Origin: Hyunsoonleella aestuarii
Lineage (GTDB): Bacteria; Bacteroidota; Bacteroidia; Flavobacteriales; Flavobacteriaceae
Reading direction: 5' to 3'
NCBI RefSeq assembly: GCF_006148925.1
Contig: NZ_VAWB01000001.1
Location: 1,950,001 to 2,014,000, forward strand
Length of the DNA: 64,000 nt
Made by a program: the position numbers and the translations under genes. A model generated the notes under the pieces. That model was not told where the DNA came from. It did not search any database and saw only the letters and a list, made by a program, of their open reading frames with translations. This document shows, piece by piece, positions 44,674 to 54,339 of the stretch (its first letter is position 1; each line of letters opens with the position of its first letter).

Positions 44674-45580
44674 AGTATCCGTAGTAATTGTTTTTTACAA
44701 TGGAATGAAATGGCTTCCTAAATGTTTAAGAAGTTGTGATCCCTATAATGTTATTGCTGTAGATAATAATTCCACTGATGGGACGGTTTCTTTTATTAAG
44801 GAAAATTTTCCAGAAATAACAATTCTTCAACAAAGTGAAAATTTAGGTTTTGGTGCTGCTAATAATATTGGTATTTCACATGCATTAAATAATGGAGCAG
44901 ATTATGTTTTTTTATTAAATCAAGATGCTTATTTAGAACCAAATACTATTAATCATTTAATAAAATGTCATAAAGAAAATACTGTTTTTGGTGTTATTAG
45001 CCCCATGCATCTTAATGGAAATGGTGAAAAAATGGATTATAATTTCTCCAAGTATATTAAGGACAATAAAGAACTCCAATATGATATACAAAAGCAATTG
45101 TATACACAACAGATTTATGAAATACCATTTATTAATGCAGCAGCATGGTTACTGCCAAGAAACGCAATAGAGAGGATAGGAGGATTTGATCCTATTTTTC
45201 ATCACTATGGTGAGGATGTTAATTATTGTCAACGTATTTTATATCATCATTTAAAAATTGGCGTGGTGCCAGAAGTTTACATAAGGCACGATAGAGAATT
45301 TAGACCCAAGAGGATACTTAATAATAAAACTGAAAAACTAGCACATTTTGAGCGTGGTTTAAAGCAAGGGTTAGCAAATATTAATAAAGAAATAGAGCGT
45401 CATATTAAAAAAAAGAAGCAAATTTTATTAAAACAATCTTTTAAGTCATTTTTTAAATTAATGTTTAGAGATGCATTATTTAACTTAATTAAGTATAAAC
45501 TCTTAAACAGTGTATTGCCAGAAATTAAAAACAGTAGGAAGAAAAATAAGGGGGTAGGTTTACATTATTTAGATGCCTAA
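44663..45580 (+). CDS. Glycosyltransferase family 2, rhamnosyltransferase-like
   Basis: GT2 of 305 aa with VVIVFYNGMKWLPKCL, VDNNSTDGTVSFI, QSENLGFGAANNIGISHAL, FLLNQDAYLEP and FHHYGEDVNYCQRILYHH. Closely related to the enzyme at 30248-31186, including the shared ITIL/VTIL-QQ/KQ-xENLGFG block and the end LDx-stop, so one was probably copied from the other. Donor unknown. Confidence 0.9.
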   Translation: MKTKVSVVIVFYNGMKWLPKCLRSCDPYNVIAVDNNSTDGTVSFIKENFPEITILQQSENLGFGAANNIGISHALNNGADYVFLLNQDAYLEPNTINHLIKCHKENTVFGVISPMHLNGNGEKMDYNFSKYIKDNKELQYDIQKQLYTQQIYEIPFINAAAWLLPRNAIERIGGFDPIFHHYGEDVNYCQRILYHHLKIGVVPEVYIRHDREFRPKRILNNKTEKLAHFERGLKQGLANINKEIERHIKKKKQILLKQSFKSFFKLMFRDALFNLIKYKLLNSVLPEIKNSRKKNKGVGLHYLDA

Positions 45581-46520
45581 AACATATGTTATGAGTATTA
45601 GTATTATTACGCCACATCATAATGACTTTAAAGGGATAAAACAAACTCATGACAGTTTAATTAAACAAGATTCAGAACAATGGGAGTGGATTATTGTTGA
45701 TGATTTTTCAGACGACCCAATAAAAGAATCTTTAATTGAATATTTGAAGAATTATCCTTGCAAAAACATTAAGTTAGTTTTTAATGATATAAAAACAAAT
45801 GCTTCTGTCTGCAGAAATATTGGGGTAGATCATGCATCCTACAATCATTTAGTATTTTTAGATTCAGATGATATGATAGCTGAAGATTTTATAAGTAATC
45901 GAGCGATTGAGGTTCAGGATTTTGCAGTATTTAAAAACTTTAATCTTATAGATGAAAAGGGAAATAATAAACCTGCACCTACAAAAGATTCTAATTATTT
46001 AAATCATTTTTTACAAGCAAAATTTATTTGGCAAACGTCTGCTATTTTATGGAATAAGGGTTTTTTAATAAAAATTGGAAAATTTAATACTCATTTAAAA
46101 AGATTACAGGATATAGAGCTATCTATTCGTGCTCTTTTTTTAAGTAATAATTATAGAGTAATAGATAATAAAGTGGACTTCTTTTATTCTGTTTCACCAA
46201 TTAATATCAAAAAGACACCAATAAATATAATTTGTGAATCCGTAAACTATCTAATCTCTCACCTTAATAATCATTACGCTTTAGATAAGGAACAAAGAGG
46301 TTTATTGACAGGCTATTATTTTTTATGTGTACGCTATTTTAGTCGTTCTGAGGATAAAAGAGATTTAAACCATGTTCAAAATAGTTTAAAAGTATTTTAT
46401 AAGAAAAATTATATGTCGTATTTCGGTTACATGAGAGCGTTGTTATTTATAAACTTATATAAAATTAATTTAATTTCAAACGATTTGTTTTTGAAGTTGA
46501 ATAGATATTTTTACAAATAG
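45573..46520 (+). CDS. Glycosyltransferase family 2
   Basis: GT2 of 315 aa. SISIITPHHNDFKGI, IIVDDFSDDP, NASVCRNIGVDHASYNHLVFLDSDDMIAEDF (metal site DSDD, about residue 97). The start at 45573 overlaps the previous gene by 8 nt; the ATG at 45591 (MSISIITPHH) would also fit and removes the overlap. Specificity unknown. Confidence 0.88.
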   Translation: MPKTYVMSISIITPHHNDFKGIKQTHDSLIKQDSEQWEWIIVDDFSDDPIKESLIEYLKNYPCKNIKLVFNDIKTNASVCRNIGVDHASYNHLVFLDSDDMIAEDFISNRAIEVQDFAVFKNFNLIDEKGNNKPAPTKDSNYLNHFLQAKFIWQTSAILWNKGFLIKIGKFNTHLKRLQDIELSIRALFLSNNYRVIDNKVDFFYSVSPINIKKTPINIICESVNYLISHLNNHYALDKEQRGLLTGYYFLCVRYFSRSEDKRDLNHVQNSLKVFYKKNYMSYFGYMRALLFINLYKINLISNDLFLKLNRYFYK

Positions 46521-46530
46521 AATTCTGTAA

Positions 46531-47916
46531 ATGAAAACGATTAAAACACCTATACTTCCTATAAATAAGACCATAGTAAAAACTCAAGGGAAACATGAAT
46601 TAGACCTTGAAGCTATTTGTTTATTTATAGCTTTTGGTTTTTTTTTCGACACAGATACTTATTGGAGAGATGAAGTGGTTTTGTCTCCTGGAACTACTAA
46701 TCAGTTAGATGAAAAAGATACATTAATTGCATCTAAAAAATGGTTTGATTGGCATTATTCACCTAGAGAAATTAGCTTTCAACAAACACTTCATGAATTC
46801 ACAAATTTATTTGAAACCATTGTAAAGGAACAGACAACTAATAAGAATGTTATTCTACCAATTTCTGGAGGATTAGATAGTAGGACACAAGCTGCTGCTT
46901 TAAGAAATCATCCTAATGTGAAGTCCTATAGTTATGAGTACGAACATGGATATCAAGAAACTAAGATTGCCAAGAAAATTGCAGCTACCTGTCATTTCCC
47001 ATTTCAATCTTTCAAGGTTCCAAAAGGATATTTATGGCATTGTATTGAAGATTTAGCAGAAATCAACCAATGCTATTCAGAGTTTACCCATCCTCGCCAA
47101 ATGGCATTTTTTGATTCATTCCGGGATATGGGTGATGTGTTTTCTTTAGGCCATATGGGGGATTTGATGTTTGATTCGTTTGGATTGCCTCAATTATCTT
47201 TCGATGAGGAAGCTGACGTGCTTATTAAATTGCTTCTTAAAAAAGGTGGTTTCGAATTGGCTAATGATTTATGGCAATCATGGAATCTTGAAGGGTCTTT
47301 TGAAGCTTATTTTGTTTTAAGATTAAGAGAATTATTAAAAGAAATAAAAATTGATAACACGAATGCAAAGTTACGTGCATTTAAAACAAACTATTTTGTA
47401 TCCAGATGGTCTTCTAATAATTTAGCAGTTTTTGAAGCTTTACATACAGTGACATTACCATATTATGATAACCGCATGTTTGAATTTATTTGTACTATCC
47501 CAGAAGAACATTTATCTAATAGGCAATTACAGATTGCCTACATTAAACAAAATGCTCCAGATCTCGCAAAGATTACCTGGCAGGAGCAGAGACCTTTTAA
47601 TTTAAATAATTATCATTTAAATAAAGTTCCTTATAATTTACCTTACAGGGTTGCTAATAAAACTAAGCGCGTGTATAATGATTTCTGTGGGAAGCCTTAT
47701 GTTTCCAGAAATTGGGAACTACAATTTGTAGGAAAGGAAAATGATGTGCATTTAAAACACTGGTTGTTTGAATCTAAATTAAAGGATTTGATTCCATTAC
47801 ATATCATTCAACAATTCTATGATAACTTTAAGGAGAAGGACCGTATAAAGTATTCGCATCCGGTTAGTATGATGTTAACATTGGCATTGTTTCAGGAAAA
47901 GTTTAATAATTTTTGA
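46531..47916 (+). CDS. Asparagine-synthetase-like protein without glutaminase domain
   Basis: A 461-aa protein with the ATP-pyrophosphatase PP-loop PISGGLDSRTQAAAL near residue 112, FKVPKGYLW and SLGHMGDLMFDSFG near 205, as in AsnB-type synthetases. The N-terminus is M-K-T, not M-C, and no class II amidotransferase domain is present, so it cannot hydrolyse glutamine in the usual way. Such proteins may use free ammonia, another amine (as beta-lactam synthetases do) or have lost ligase function. In this cluster it could form an amide on a uronic acid. A complete AsnB is encoded at 32031. Confidence 0.75.
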   Translation: MKTIKTPILPINKTIVKTQGKHELDLEAICLFIAFGFFFDTDTYWRDEVVLSPGTTNQLDEKDTLIASKKWFDWHYSPREISFQQTLHEFTNLFETIVKEQTTNKNVILPISGGLDSRTQAAALRNHPNVKSYSYEYEHGYQETKIAKKIAATCHFPFQSFKVPKGYLWHCIEDLAEINQCYSEFTHPRQMAFFDSFRDMGDVFSLGHMGDLMFDSFGLPQLSFDEEADVLIKLLLKKGGFELANDLWQSWNLEGSFEAYFVLRLRELLKEIKIDNTNAKLRAFKTNYFVSRWSSNNLAVFEALHTVTLPYYDNRMFEFICTIPEEHLSNRQLQIAYIKQNAPDLAKITWQEQRPFNLNNYHLNKVPYNLPYRVANKTKRVYNDFCGKPYVSRNWELQFVGKENDVHLKHWLFESKLKDLIPLHIIQQFYDNFKEKDRIKYSHPVSMMLTLALFQEKFNNF

Positions 47917-48015
47917 CTACCAATTATTAAGTAACAAGAAAGCATTTCTTAATTTAAATTAATTATATATTTATGCCAGAGTTGGTCACAACCAAAATAG
48001 ATACCCTTATATTCA

Positions 48016-48786
48016 ATGAAACAATTAATCAAGTCAATATTACCGCAAATAGTAATTAAAAAATATAATGGATATAGGGCATATCAAAAATATAAGGGAA
48101 AAGAGGTGTTTTGCCCTATTTGTAATTCTTACTATAAAAAGTTTGCTCCATTTGGAACTTCAAAAAGAGAAAGTAGAAAATGTCATAATTGCGGCTCTTT
48201 AGAAAGACATCGTCTTATGTTCTTGTATCTAATTGAAAAATTCAATTTTTTTGATAAGAGTTCAAAAGATAAAATTCGATTATTGCATTTCGCGCCAGAG
48301 AAAATGTTTTATAACATCTTTTCTGAAAACAGTGGAATTGAATATACTCCTTGCGACCTATTTCCAAAGCAATACGATGGAAAAACGAAAATCACCAAAG
48401 CAGATATAACAAAAATTCCTTTTAAAGATAATTCATTTGATTTTATATTATGTTCCCATGTTTTAGAACATATCCCAAATGACCGTTTAGCTATGTCTGA
48501 ATTGCAACGAGTTTTATCAAAAAAAGGTGATGCTATTTTACAGGTTCCTATTGATTTTAAAAGAGAAAAGACGTATGAAGATCCTAATATTACGTCACGA
48601 GAAGAAAGACTACAAGAATATGGTCACCCAGATCATGTTAGATATTATGGAAAGGATTATAAAGAAAGACTGGAGAGTTGCGGGTTCACTGTTAATGTAG
48701 ATCATTTTATTTCTACTTTAAGCAAGAATGATATATTTAAATATGGTTTATTAGAATCAGAATTAATTTATCATTGTAAAAAATAA
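48016..48786 (+). CDS. SAM-dependent methyltransferase with N-terminal zinc ribbon
   Basis: A 256-aa protein. CPICNSYYKKF and RKCHNCGSLERHRLMFLYL (residues about 34-76) form a CxxC...CxxC zinc knuckle. The core has LLHFAPEKMFYNIF, YTPCDLFPKQYDGKTKITKADITKIPF and FDFILCSHVLEHIPNDRLAMSELQRVLSKKGDAIL. Same architecture as 27541-28317 with low overall similarity. Preceded by a gap of about 100 bp and followed by another of 94 bp. The methylated group is unknown. Confidence 0.85.
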   Translation: MKQLIKSILPQIVIKKYNGYRAYQKYKGKEVFCPICNSYYKKFAPFGTSKRESRKCHNCGSLERHRLMFLYLIEKFNFFDKSSKDKIRLLHFAPEKMFYNIFSENSGIEYTPCDLFPKQYDGKTKITKADITKIPFKDNSFDFILCSHVLEHIPNDRLAMSELQRVLSKKGDAILQVPIDFKREKTYEDPNITSREERLQEYGHPDHVRYYGKDYKERLESCGFTVNVDHFISTLSKNDIFKYGLLESELIYHCKK

Positions 48787-48880
48787 TTTTTAAGTATCAA
48801 AACGCTCAAAACATTGTCCAATTGAAGAAAACATTGGTTAATTAAGATATCAAATTACAATTCTCCAAGCCCTAAGTGAA

Positions 48881-49990
48881 ATGATTCAAAAAAAAATCAA
48901 AATATTATTTACCATCACTAATTTTGATACAGCTGGAAGTGGTAAAGTCGTTTATGATTTGGTAAAAAATTTAGACCGAAGATTTTTTGAACCTGAAATA
49001 TGCTGCTATCATAATAAAGGCGCTTTTTTTAAGGAAATTGAAAAGATGAATGTAAAAATCCATTTGTTCCCTTTTGCAATAAATTACCGCCCATTTTATA
49101 CATTCCCTTTTAGACTTATAAAAATCATTCGATTCTTTAAAAAGGAGAAATTTGATTTGATACATTCTTGGCACTGGAGTTCGGATTTTTCAGAGCCATT
49201 GGCCGCAAAACTAGCAAGAACTCCTTGGGTTCATACCAAAAAATCTATGGGATGGGGAAATAAGGCTTGGAAATGGAGAACAGTATTAAGTTCAAGAATT
49301 ATTATCGTTAATACAGATATGAAGTCATTTTATTCTGAAAAAACCATCGAAAAAGTTAAAGAAATTCCCTTTGGTGTAGATACTAATTATTATGCTCCTC
49401 AAAATAAGCCTGACCTAGCGTTTTTGAATGAACATAACATTAAGGCAAATGACTTTGTTGTTGTTTCTGTGGTGAATTTAATTCCGGTTAAGGGTATAGA
49501 AGTATTAATTAAGGCAATAATTGAATTAAATAGACCTAACATAAAACTTTTTATTGTTGGTTCAGAGCAAGGAGACTATGCGAAATCATTAAAAAAAATG
49601 GCTGGTGACTTTTCTTCTATTCAATTTTTAGGAAAGAAAGCAGATGTAAGACCGTATCATGCTGTTGCGCATGTGTTTGTTATTCCAACATTAGAATTAG
49701 GAGAAGGACTTCCCTTAGCGCCGCTGGAGGCGATGGCTTCAGGTAAAATTGTAATTGGATCAAACGTTAGTGGTGTTAAAGATATTTTAAACCCTTTTCC
49801 CCACTGTATGTTTGAGCCAAATAATGTCGAAAGTTTAAAAGATTGTATTTTAAATATTTTGGATATGAGTGAAGAGGCACATGTTCAATTAAGTCAAGAC
49901 ATGAGGGCTAGAGTTGAAGCGACCTATTCTATGGAAAACTTTATTCAATCTTATACAGCTCTTTATAAACATATAATTTCTAAATGTTGA
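48881..49990 (+). CDS. Glycosyltransferase family 4
   Basis: GT4 of 369 aa. ITNFDTAGSGKVVYDLV and DLIHSWHWSSDFSEPLAAKLA in the acceptor domain; VVSVVNLIPVKGIEVLIKAI near residue 195; PTLELGEGLPLAPLEAMASGKIVIG near 262 carries the E-x7-E motif. Part of a run of GT4 genes at 48.9-52.4 kb. Specificity unknown. Confidence 0.9.
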   Translation: MIQKKIKILFTITNFDTAGSGKVVYDLVKNLDRRFFEPEICCYHNKGAFFKEIEKMNVKIHLFPFAINYRPFYTFPFRLIKIIRFFKKEKFDLIHSWHWSSDFSEPLAAKLARTPWVHTKKSMGWGNKAWKWRTVLSSRIIIVNTDMKSFYSEKTIEKVKEIPFGVDTNYYAPQNKPDLAFLNEHNIKANDFVVVSVVNLIPVKGIEVLIKAIIELNRPNIKLFIVGSEQGDYAKSLKKMAGDFSSIQFLGKKADVRPYHAVAHVFVIPTLELGEGLPLAPLEAMASGKIVIGSNVSGVKDILNPFPHCMFEPNNVESLKDCILNILDMSEEAHVQLSQDMRARVEATYSMENFIQSYTALYKHIISKC

Positions 49991-50000
49991 ATTAGATTTT

Positions 50001-51167
50001 TTGAACAAAACAATTAAAATAGCAATTTATTCAGGAGAAGTACCAAGTACTACTTTTATAGAGCGATTAATTCTCGGACTGTCGGCAGGGGATGTTAAAA
50101 TTTATCTTTTTGGTTTTATTAAAAGTAAGATTAAATATGATAACAGCATTTCAGTATTTGGGTATAAGCAAACTAAAATTCGTAAGGGATTACATTTATT
50201 AAAGTTTAGTATTTTGTTGTTGCTGTTTAAGAACAGAGAAAAGACAAAATTAGATAAGATATTAAATCAAAAACAAGATAATCGTTTAACATCGCGGGTT
50301 AAGTACTATCCAGTGTTATGGTATAAACCAGATATTTTTCATTTGCAATGGGCAAAAGGAATAGATGAATGGATTTGGGTAAAAGCATTTGGAATGAAAT
50401 TAGTAGTAAGTTTGAGAGGTGCGCATATTAATTACTCGCCATTAGCGAATGAAAAATTAGCCAATACATATAAGGCCCATTTCCCAAAAGTTGATGCCTT
50501 TCATGCGGTATCGAATGCCATAAGTTTTGAAGCACAGAAGTATGGTGCACCAAAAGAAAACATTAATGTAATCTATAGTGGCATTAATCCCGATGCTTTT
50601 AACAACAACGCTAATAAAGAAAATAAAATATTTAGAATAGTATCAGTGGGTAGACCACATTGGAAAAAAGGCTATACTTACGCTCTAGATGCATTTAAAA
50701 TATTAAAGAACAAAAATTTTGAGTTTAATTATGTTATAGTAGGAGGGAAAAATAATATTGAGTTGGCTTACCAAATAAAAGATTTGGGATTAGAACAACA
50801 TGTAACTTTAGTAGATCAGTTAACATTTAAAGAAGTAGTTAATCAAATACAATCATCAGATCTCTTGCTGTTACCTAGTGTTGAAGAAGGTATTGCCAAT
50901 GTGGTTCTTGAAGCTATGGCATTAAAAACAATGGTTGTAACTACAGATTGTGGTGGTATGAAAGAAGTTATTACTAATCATCATAACGGTTTTATAGTCC
51001 CCATTAGAGACCCAGAAGCAATGGCTAAAGCCATAAAAGAAGCAAAATCGTTATCAGATAGCGATAAAGAATCAATCCTTAATAATGCGCTTGAAACAAT
51101 TCAAAAAAATCATAGTGAGAAATTAATGGTAGGTAATATGATGCATATGTACACTAATCTATTTTGA
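50001..51167 (+). CDS. Glycosyltransferase family 4, WcaL/AmsK-like branch
   Basis: GT4 of 388 aa, TTG start at 50001. PDIFHLQWAKGIDEW near residue 112, VSLRGAHINYSP, VGRPHWKKGYTYALDAFKIL near 212, and VEEGIANVVLEAMALKTMVV near 292 (E-x7-E). It shares HWKKG and the IANVVLEA/FCNAVLEA block with the next gene, suggesting tandem duplication in a colanic-acid-like GT4 branch. Followed by the next gene after 13 nt. Confidence 0.88.
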   Translation: MNKTIKIAIYSGEVPSTTFIERLILGLSAGDVKIYLFGFIKSKIKYDNSISVFGYKQTKIRKGLHLLKFSILLLLFKNREKTKLDKILNQKQDNRLTSRVKYYPVLWYKPDIFHLQWAKGIDEWIWVKAFGMKLVVSLRGAHINYSPLANEKLANTYKAHFPKVDAFHAVSNAISFEAQKYGAPKENINVIYSGINPDAFNNNANKENKIFRIVSVGRPHWKKGYTYALDAFKILKNKNFEFNYVIVGGKNNIELAYQIKDLGLEQHVTLVDQLTFKEVVNQIQSSDLLLLPSVEEGIANVVLEAMALKTMVVTTDCGGMKEVITNHHNGFIVPIRDPEAMAKAIKEAKSLSDSDKESILNNALETIQKNHSEKLMVGNMMHMYTNLF

Positions 51168-51180
51168 ATTTTGAGGTAAT

Positions 51181-52374
51181 TTGAAGAACAAAAATTCACA
51201 TATAAAAACCATTGGTATTGTCTTATCGTATGTTCCAGAATATTCTGAAACGTTTTTTAAGAATAAAATCTTGAGTCTTCAAAAAAGCAATTACCGCATT
51301 ATTTTATTTGTAGATTATAAGAAACCTAATGACTATAATTGTGAATATGAAGTCCTTTATGCGCCTAAACTCAACGGTAATAGCTTTAGCGTTTTTGTTA
51401 ATGGTTTTAAAGCACTGTTTAAGGCTTTAGTTTTCTATCCCAAAAAGACCATTCATCTTTATAAATTAGATAAGCAAGATAAGTTGACCTTTACTAACCG
51501 AATTAAAAATATTATTTTCAATCAGTTTTACTTCACTAAAAAATTAGATTGGTTGCATTTTGGATTTGGTATGAATGCCATAAATAAGGAGAATGTGGCT
51601 TCTGCAATTGGATCTAAAATGGCAGTGAGTTTTAGAGGTTCAGACTTGTATTTAACACCCTTGAAACATGAAAATTGTTACGATCTGTTATTTACAAAAG
51701 ATGTAAAATACCATGTGCTGTCTGAAGAAATGAAACATACACTTATCGATTATAACATTAACGATGCAAACATTCAAGTTATAACACCTGCTATTGATGT
51801 AGAATTTTTCAATAATATAAACCATCGTAAGCCTAATAGTACTTTAAAACTAACAACGGTGGCTAGATTGCATTGGAAAAAAGGATTGGAATATACGCTT
51901 GAAGCATTATCTATTTTAAAACAGCAAGGATTAGATTTTATATTTACTATAATTGGTGACGGTGAAGAGCGAGAGCGCCTCATTTTTGCGGCACATCAAT
52001 TAGGTATAATTAATTATGTAAAGTTTAAGGGAGAGCTTAATCAAGATGAAGTTAAAAAATCTTTGCAGGAAACAGATATTTATTTGCAATACAGTATACA
52101 AGAAGGCTTTTGTAATGCTGTTTTAGAAGCCCAAGCCATGGGGCTTCTGTGTATAGTTTCTAATGCCGAAGGATTACCAGAGAATATTATTAATAATGAA
52201 ACAGGTTGGGTGATCAATAAAAGAGTCCCAAAAGCCCTAGCAAATAAAATAGTAGAAGTCAAAAATTTACTTCCTATTGATAAAGAAAGGATACAGAATA
52301 ATGCAATAGAGCGTGTTACTCAAAAATTTAATTTAGAACAACAAAGACATAAATTCATCGAGTTTTATAAATAG
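51181..52374 (+). CDS. Glycosyltransferase family 4, WcaL/AmsK-like branch
   Basis: GT4 of 397 aa, TTG start. DWLHFGFGMNAINKENVASAIGSKMAVSFRGSDLYL (acceptor domain), VARLHWKKGLEYTLEALSIL near residue 227, and IQEGFCNAVLEAQAMGLLCI near 305. Sister of the previous gene. Followed by a 78-bp gap. Confidence 0.88.
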   Translation: MKNKNSHIKTIGIVLSYVPEYSETFFKNKILSLQKSNYRIILFVDYKKPNDYNCEYEVLYAPKLNGNSFSVFVNGFKALFKALVFYPKKTIHLYKLDKQDKLTFTNRIKNIIFNQFYFTKKLDWLHFGFGMNAINKENVASAIGSKMAVSFRGSDLYLTPLKHENCYDLLFTKDVKYHVLSEEMKHTLIDYNINDANIQVITPAIDVEFFNNINHRKPNSTLKLTTVARLHWKKGLEYTLEALSILKQQGLDFIFTIIGDGEERERLIFAAHQLGIINYVKFKGELNQDEVKKSLQETDIYLQYSIQEGFCNAVLEAQAMGLLCIVSNAEGLPENIINNETGWVINKRVPKALANKIVEVKNLLPIDKERIQNNAIERVTQKFNLEQQRHKFIEFYK

Positions 52375-52452
52375 GCATAGTTTAATTTATTTCAATTTTT
52401 AATCGTTAATATTGTATTTAGAATTAAGTATATATTATATAGTCTTAGTTAA

Positions 52453-53184
52453 ATGACCAAGTATGAATTTCTTCGCTGGATAACCTACCCAGTAATGCCG
52501 GTAATTTTAATAACAGTTAGAAATGACATTAAAAAATTAATTCGGCAAACAAAAAAGAAACACCTAAAAATTCTAGATGTTGGTGGTAGAAAATCGCCAT
52601 ACACTATTAATCTTAATGCCGATATCACATTACAGGACATCCCACAAGAAAGTGAAACTCAAGAACAACTAAATCTTGGTTTTACATCAGATATTTTAAC
52701 ATCAATTCAGAAGAAGCGTAGTAATATTAACGCTATTATTATTGAGGACATGACGCAATCTACGATAGAGGATAGGTCTTACGATGCTGTTGTTAGTGTT
52801 GAGGTTATTGAGCATGTCGTTGAGGATGATTTGTTTGTCAAAAATATTTCTAGAGCCATTAAAAAAGGGGGTTGGGCTTATTTCACTACACCAAACGGTG
52901 ATTTTATTAAAAATGAAGGACCTAATAAAAATCCAGACCACGTGCGACATTACACTAAAGAAGGACTTAAAACACTTCTTGAACAATACTTTGAAAAAGT
53001 TGAGGTTAAGTATGCTATAAAAACAGGGAAATATCGCGTTCAAGGCTTGAGAAGTTTTAGCTTACGTGAGCCGATACATACACTAAAATCGATTTTCTCT
53101 AACATTATTAACCGTTTTCAATCTAGAGGTGTTAAAAGCACTTCTGTTGAAACTGCACATTTGATTGCGATTTGTTATAAGTAG
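52453..53184 (+). CDS. Class I SAM-dependent methyltransferase
   Basis: A 243-aa methyltransferase. LKILDVGGRKSPYTINL (motif I) and RSYDAVVSVEVIEHVVEDDLFVKNISRAIKKGGWAYFTTPNG are typical of Methyltransf_11/23. No zinc ribbon. It lies between two GT4 genes with 78-bp gaps on both sides, an unusually loose spacing for this locus. Confidence 0.88.
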   Translation: MTKYEFLRWITYPVMPVILITVRNDIKKLIRQTKKKHLKILDVGGRKSPYTINLNADITLQDIPQESETQEQLNLGFTSDILTSIQKKRSNINAIIIEDMTQSTIEDRSYDAVVSVEVIEHVVEDDLFVKNISRAIKKGGWAYFTTPNGDFIKNEGPNKNPDHVRHYTKEGLKTLLEQYFEKVEVKYAIKTGKYRVQGLRSFSLREPIHTLKSIFSNIINRFQSRGVKSTSVETAHLIAICYK

Positions 53185-53262
53185 TATTTTATTCTTAGCA
53201 AGAAGAACGATGAATTGTTTTTTATCTTTAAACTAAATTATTGAATAGATAACTAATTATTT

Positions 53263-54339
53263 ATGAAAGTATTTTTTCTTTCTTTTAATTTAATGAGGAA
53301 TTCTACTGCAGACTATTTTATTAGTTTGGGGAATGAACTGTCCAAAATTGGCAAAGTAATAATTGTTACTGGAAAGATTCGAGAAACTAACATTTCTTTA
53401 AATCCGGATATTATTGTTTTAAAATGGCCTTCTAAACGTCCAACGAAGTTTAAAGACTTTGTTTTTCTACTTAAAATTGTAAAAAACTATAGGCCAGATA
53501 TGATGATTTCTATATTTGGGATGGTAAGTATGTTCTTGATTGTAGGATGGTTATTTAGAGTTAAAATCCGTATAGCTTGGATTAGAACATTAAGTACTCA
53601 ATTTTCTCATAAAAAGATTCACATATTAAGGAAATCAATAATTTATAGATTTAGTACTCAAATTATAACAAATTCTACTGCCACTAAAATTGACGCAGCT
53701 AATTTTTATAAAATTAAAAAGAGCAAAATAAAAGTGCTTCCAAATTCAGTAAGCGATTATAGTCATTTGTTATTGGACATTCCAAGAGATAATTTAAAGT
53801 TAGTATATGTTGGTCGTCTTCACCCAGAGAAAGGAGTTGACGTATTAATTCGTGCAGTATCTATTCTATTAAATAAAAACTTTAATGTTCATCTTGATAT
53901 TATAGGAATTGGTAATTCTCTTAATATGTTAACAGAATTAACCAAAACATTGCAAATATCTAAAAGTGTTAATTTTTTGGGAAGTAAAAGTAAAATAGAT
54001 GTTTTAAGAGCATTTAAAAACTCCTTTTGTGCAATTGTACCAAGTTATACAGAGGCTTTTGGTTACACTGTCATTGAAGCTATGAGTGCTGGTAGCTGCG
54101 TAATTGGAGCAGACAATACAGGTATAAAAGAAACAATTATCGATAATGAGACAGGTTTATTATTTAGAACTGGTGATGAGATCGATTTAGCAATAAAACT
54201 CGAGAGAGTACTCACAAATGTTGCATTAAGAGATAATTTGGCTGAAAATGGTTTTAAAAACTTCCTAGAATCTTACGAAAATAATTATGCGATAAAAAGA
54301 GATTTTAAATTTTTAAAAGGTTTACTTAAGGAGGTATGA
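53263..54339 (+). CDS. Glycosyltransferase family 4
   Basis: GT4 of 358 aa. N-terminal acceptor domain with RPDMMISIFGMVSMFLIV; VYVGRLHPEKGVDVLIRAV near residue 182; PSYTEAFGYTVIEAMSAGSCVIG near 262 with E-x7-E; TGIKETIIDNETGLLF. ATGA overlap with the FkbM gene. Specificity unknown. Confidence 0.9.
   Translation: MKVFFLSFNLMRNSTADYFISLGNELSKIGKVIIVTGKIRETNISLNPDIIVLKWPSKRPTKFKDFVFLLKIVKNYRPDMMISIFGMVSMFLIVGWLFRVKIRIAWIRTLSTQFSHKKIHILRKSIIYRFSTQIITNSTATKIDAANFYKIKKSKIKVLPNSVSDYSHLLLDIPRDNLKLVYVGRLHPEKGVDVLIRAVSILLNKNFNVHLDIIGIGNSLNMLTELTKTLQISKSVNFLGSKSKIDVLRAFKNSFCAIVPSYTEAFGYTVIEAMSAGSCVIGADNTGIKETIIDNETGLLFRTGDEIDLAIKLERVLTNVALRDNLAENGFKNFLESYENNYAIKRDFKFLKGLLKEV

Noticed and set aside
52702-53043. 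113-aa minus-strand frame opposite a methyltransferase
   Set aside because: Shadow of the SAM-binding gene on the plus strand; no start context or features.
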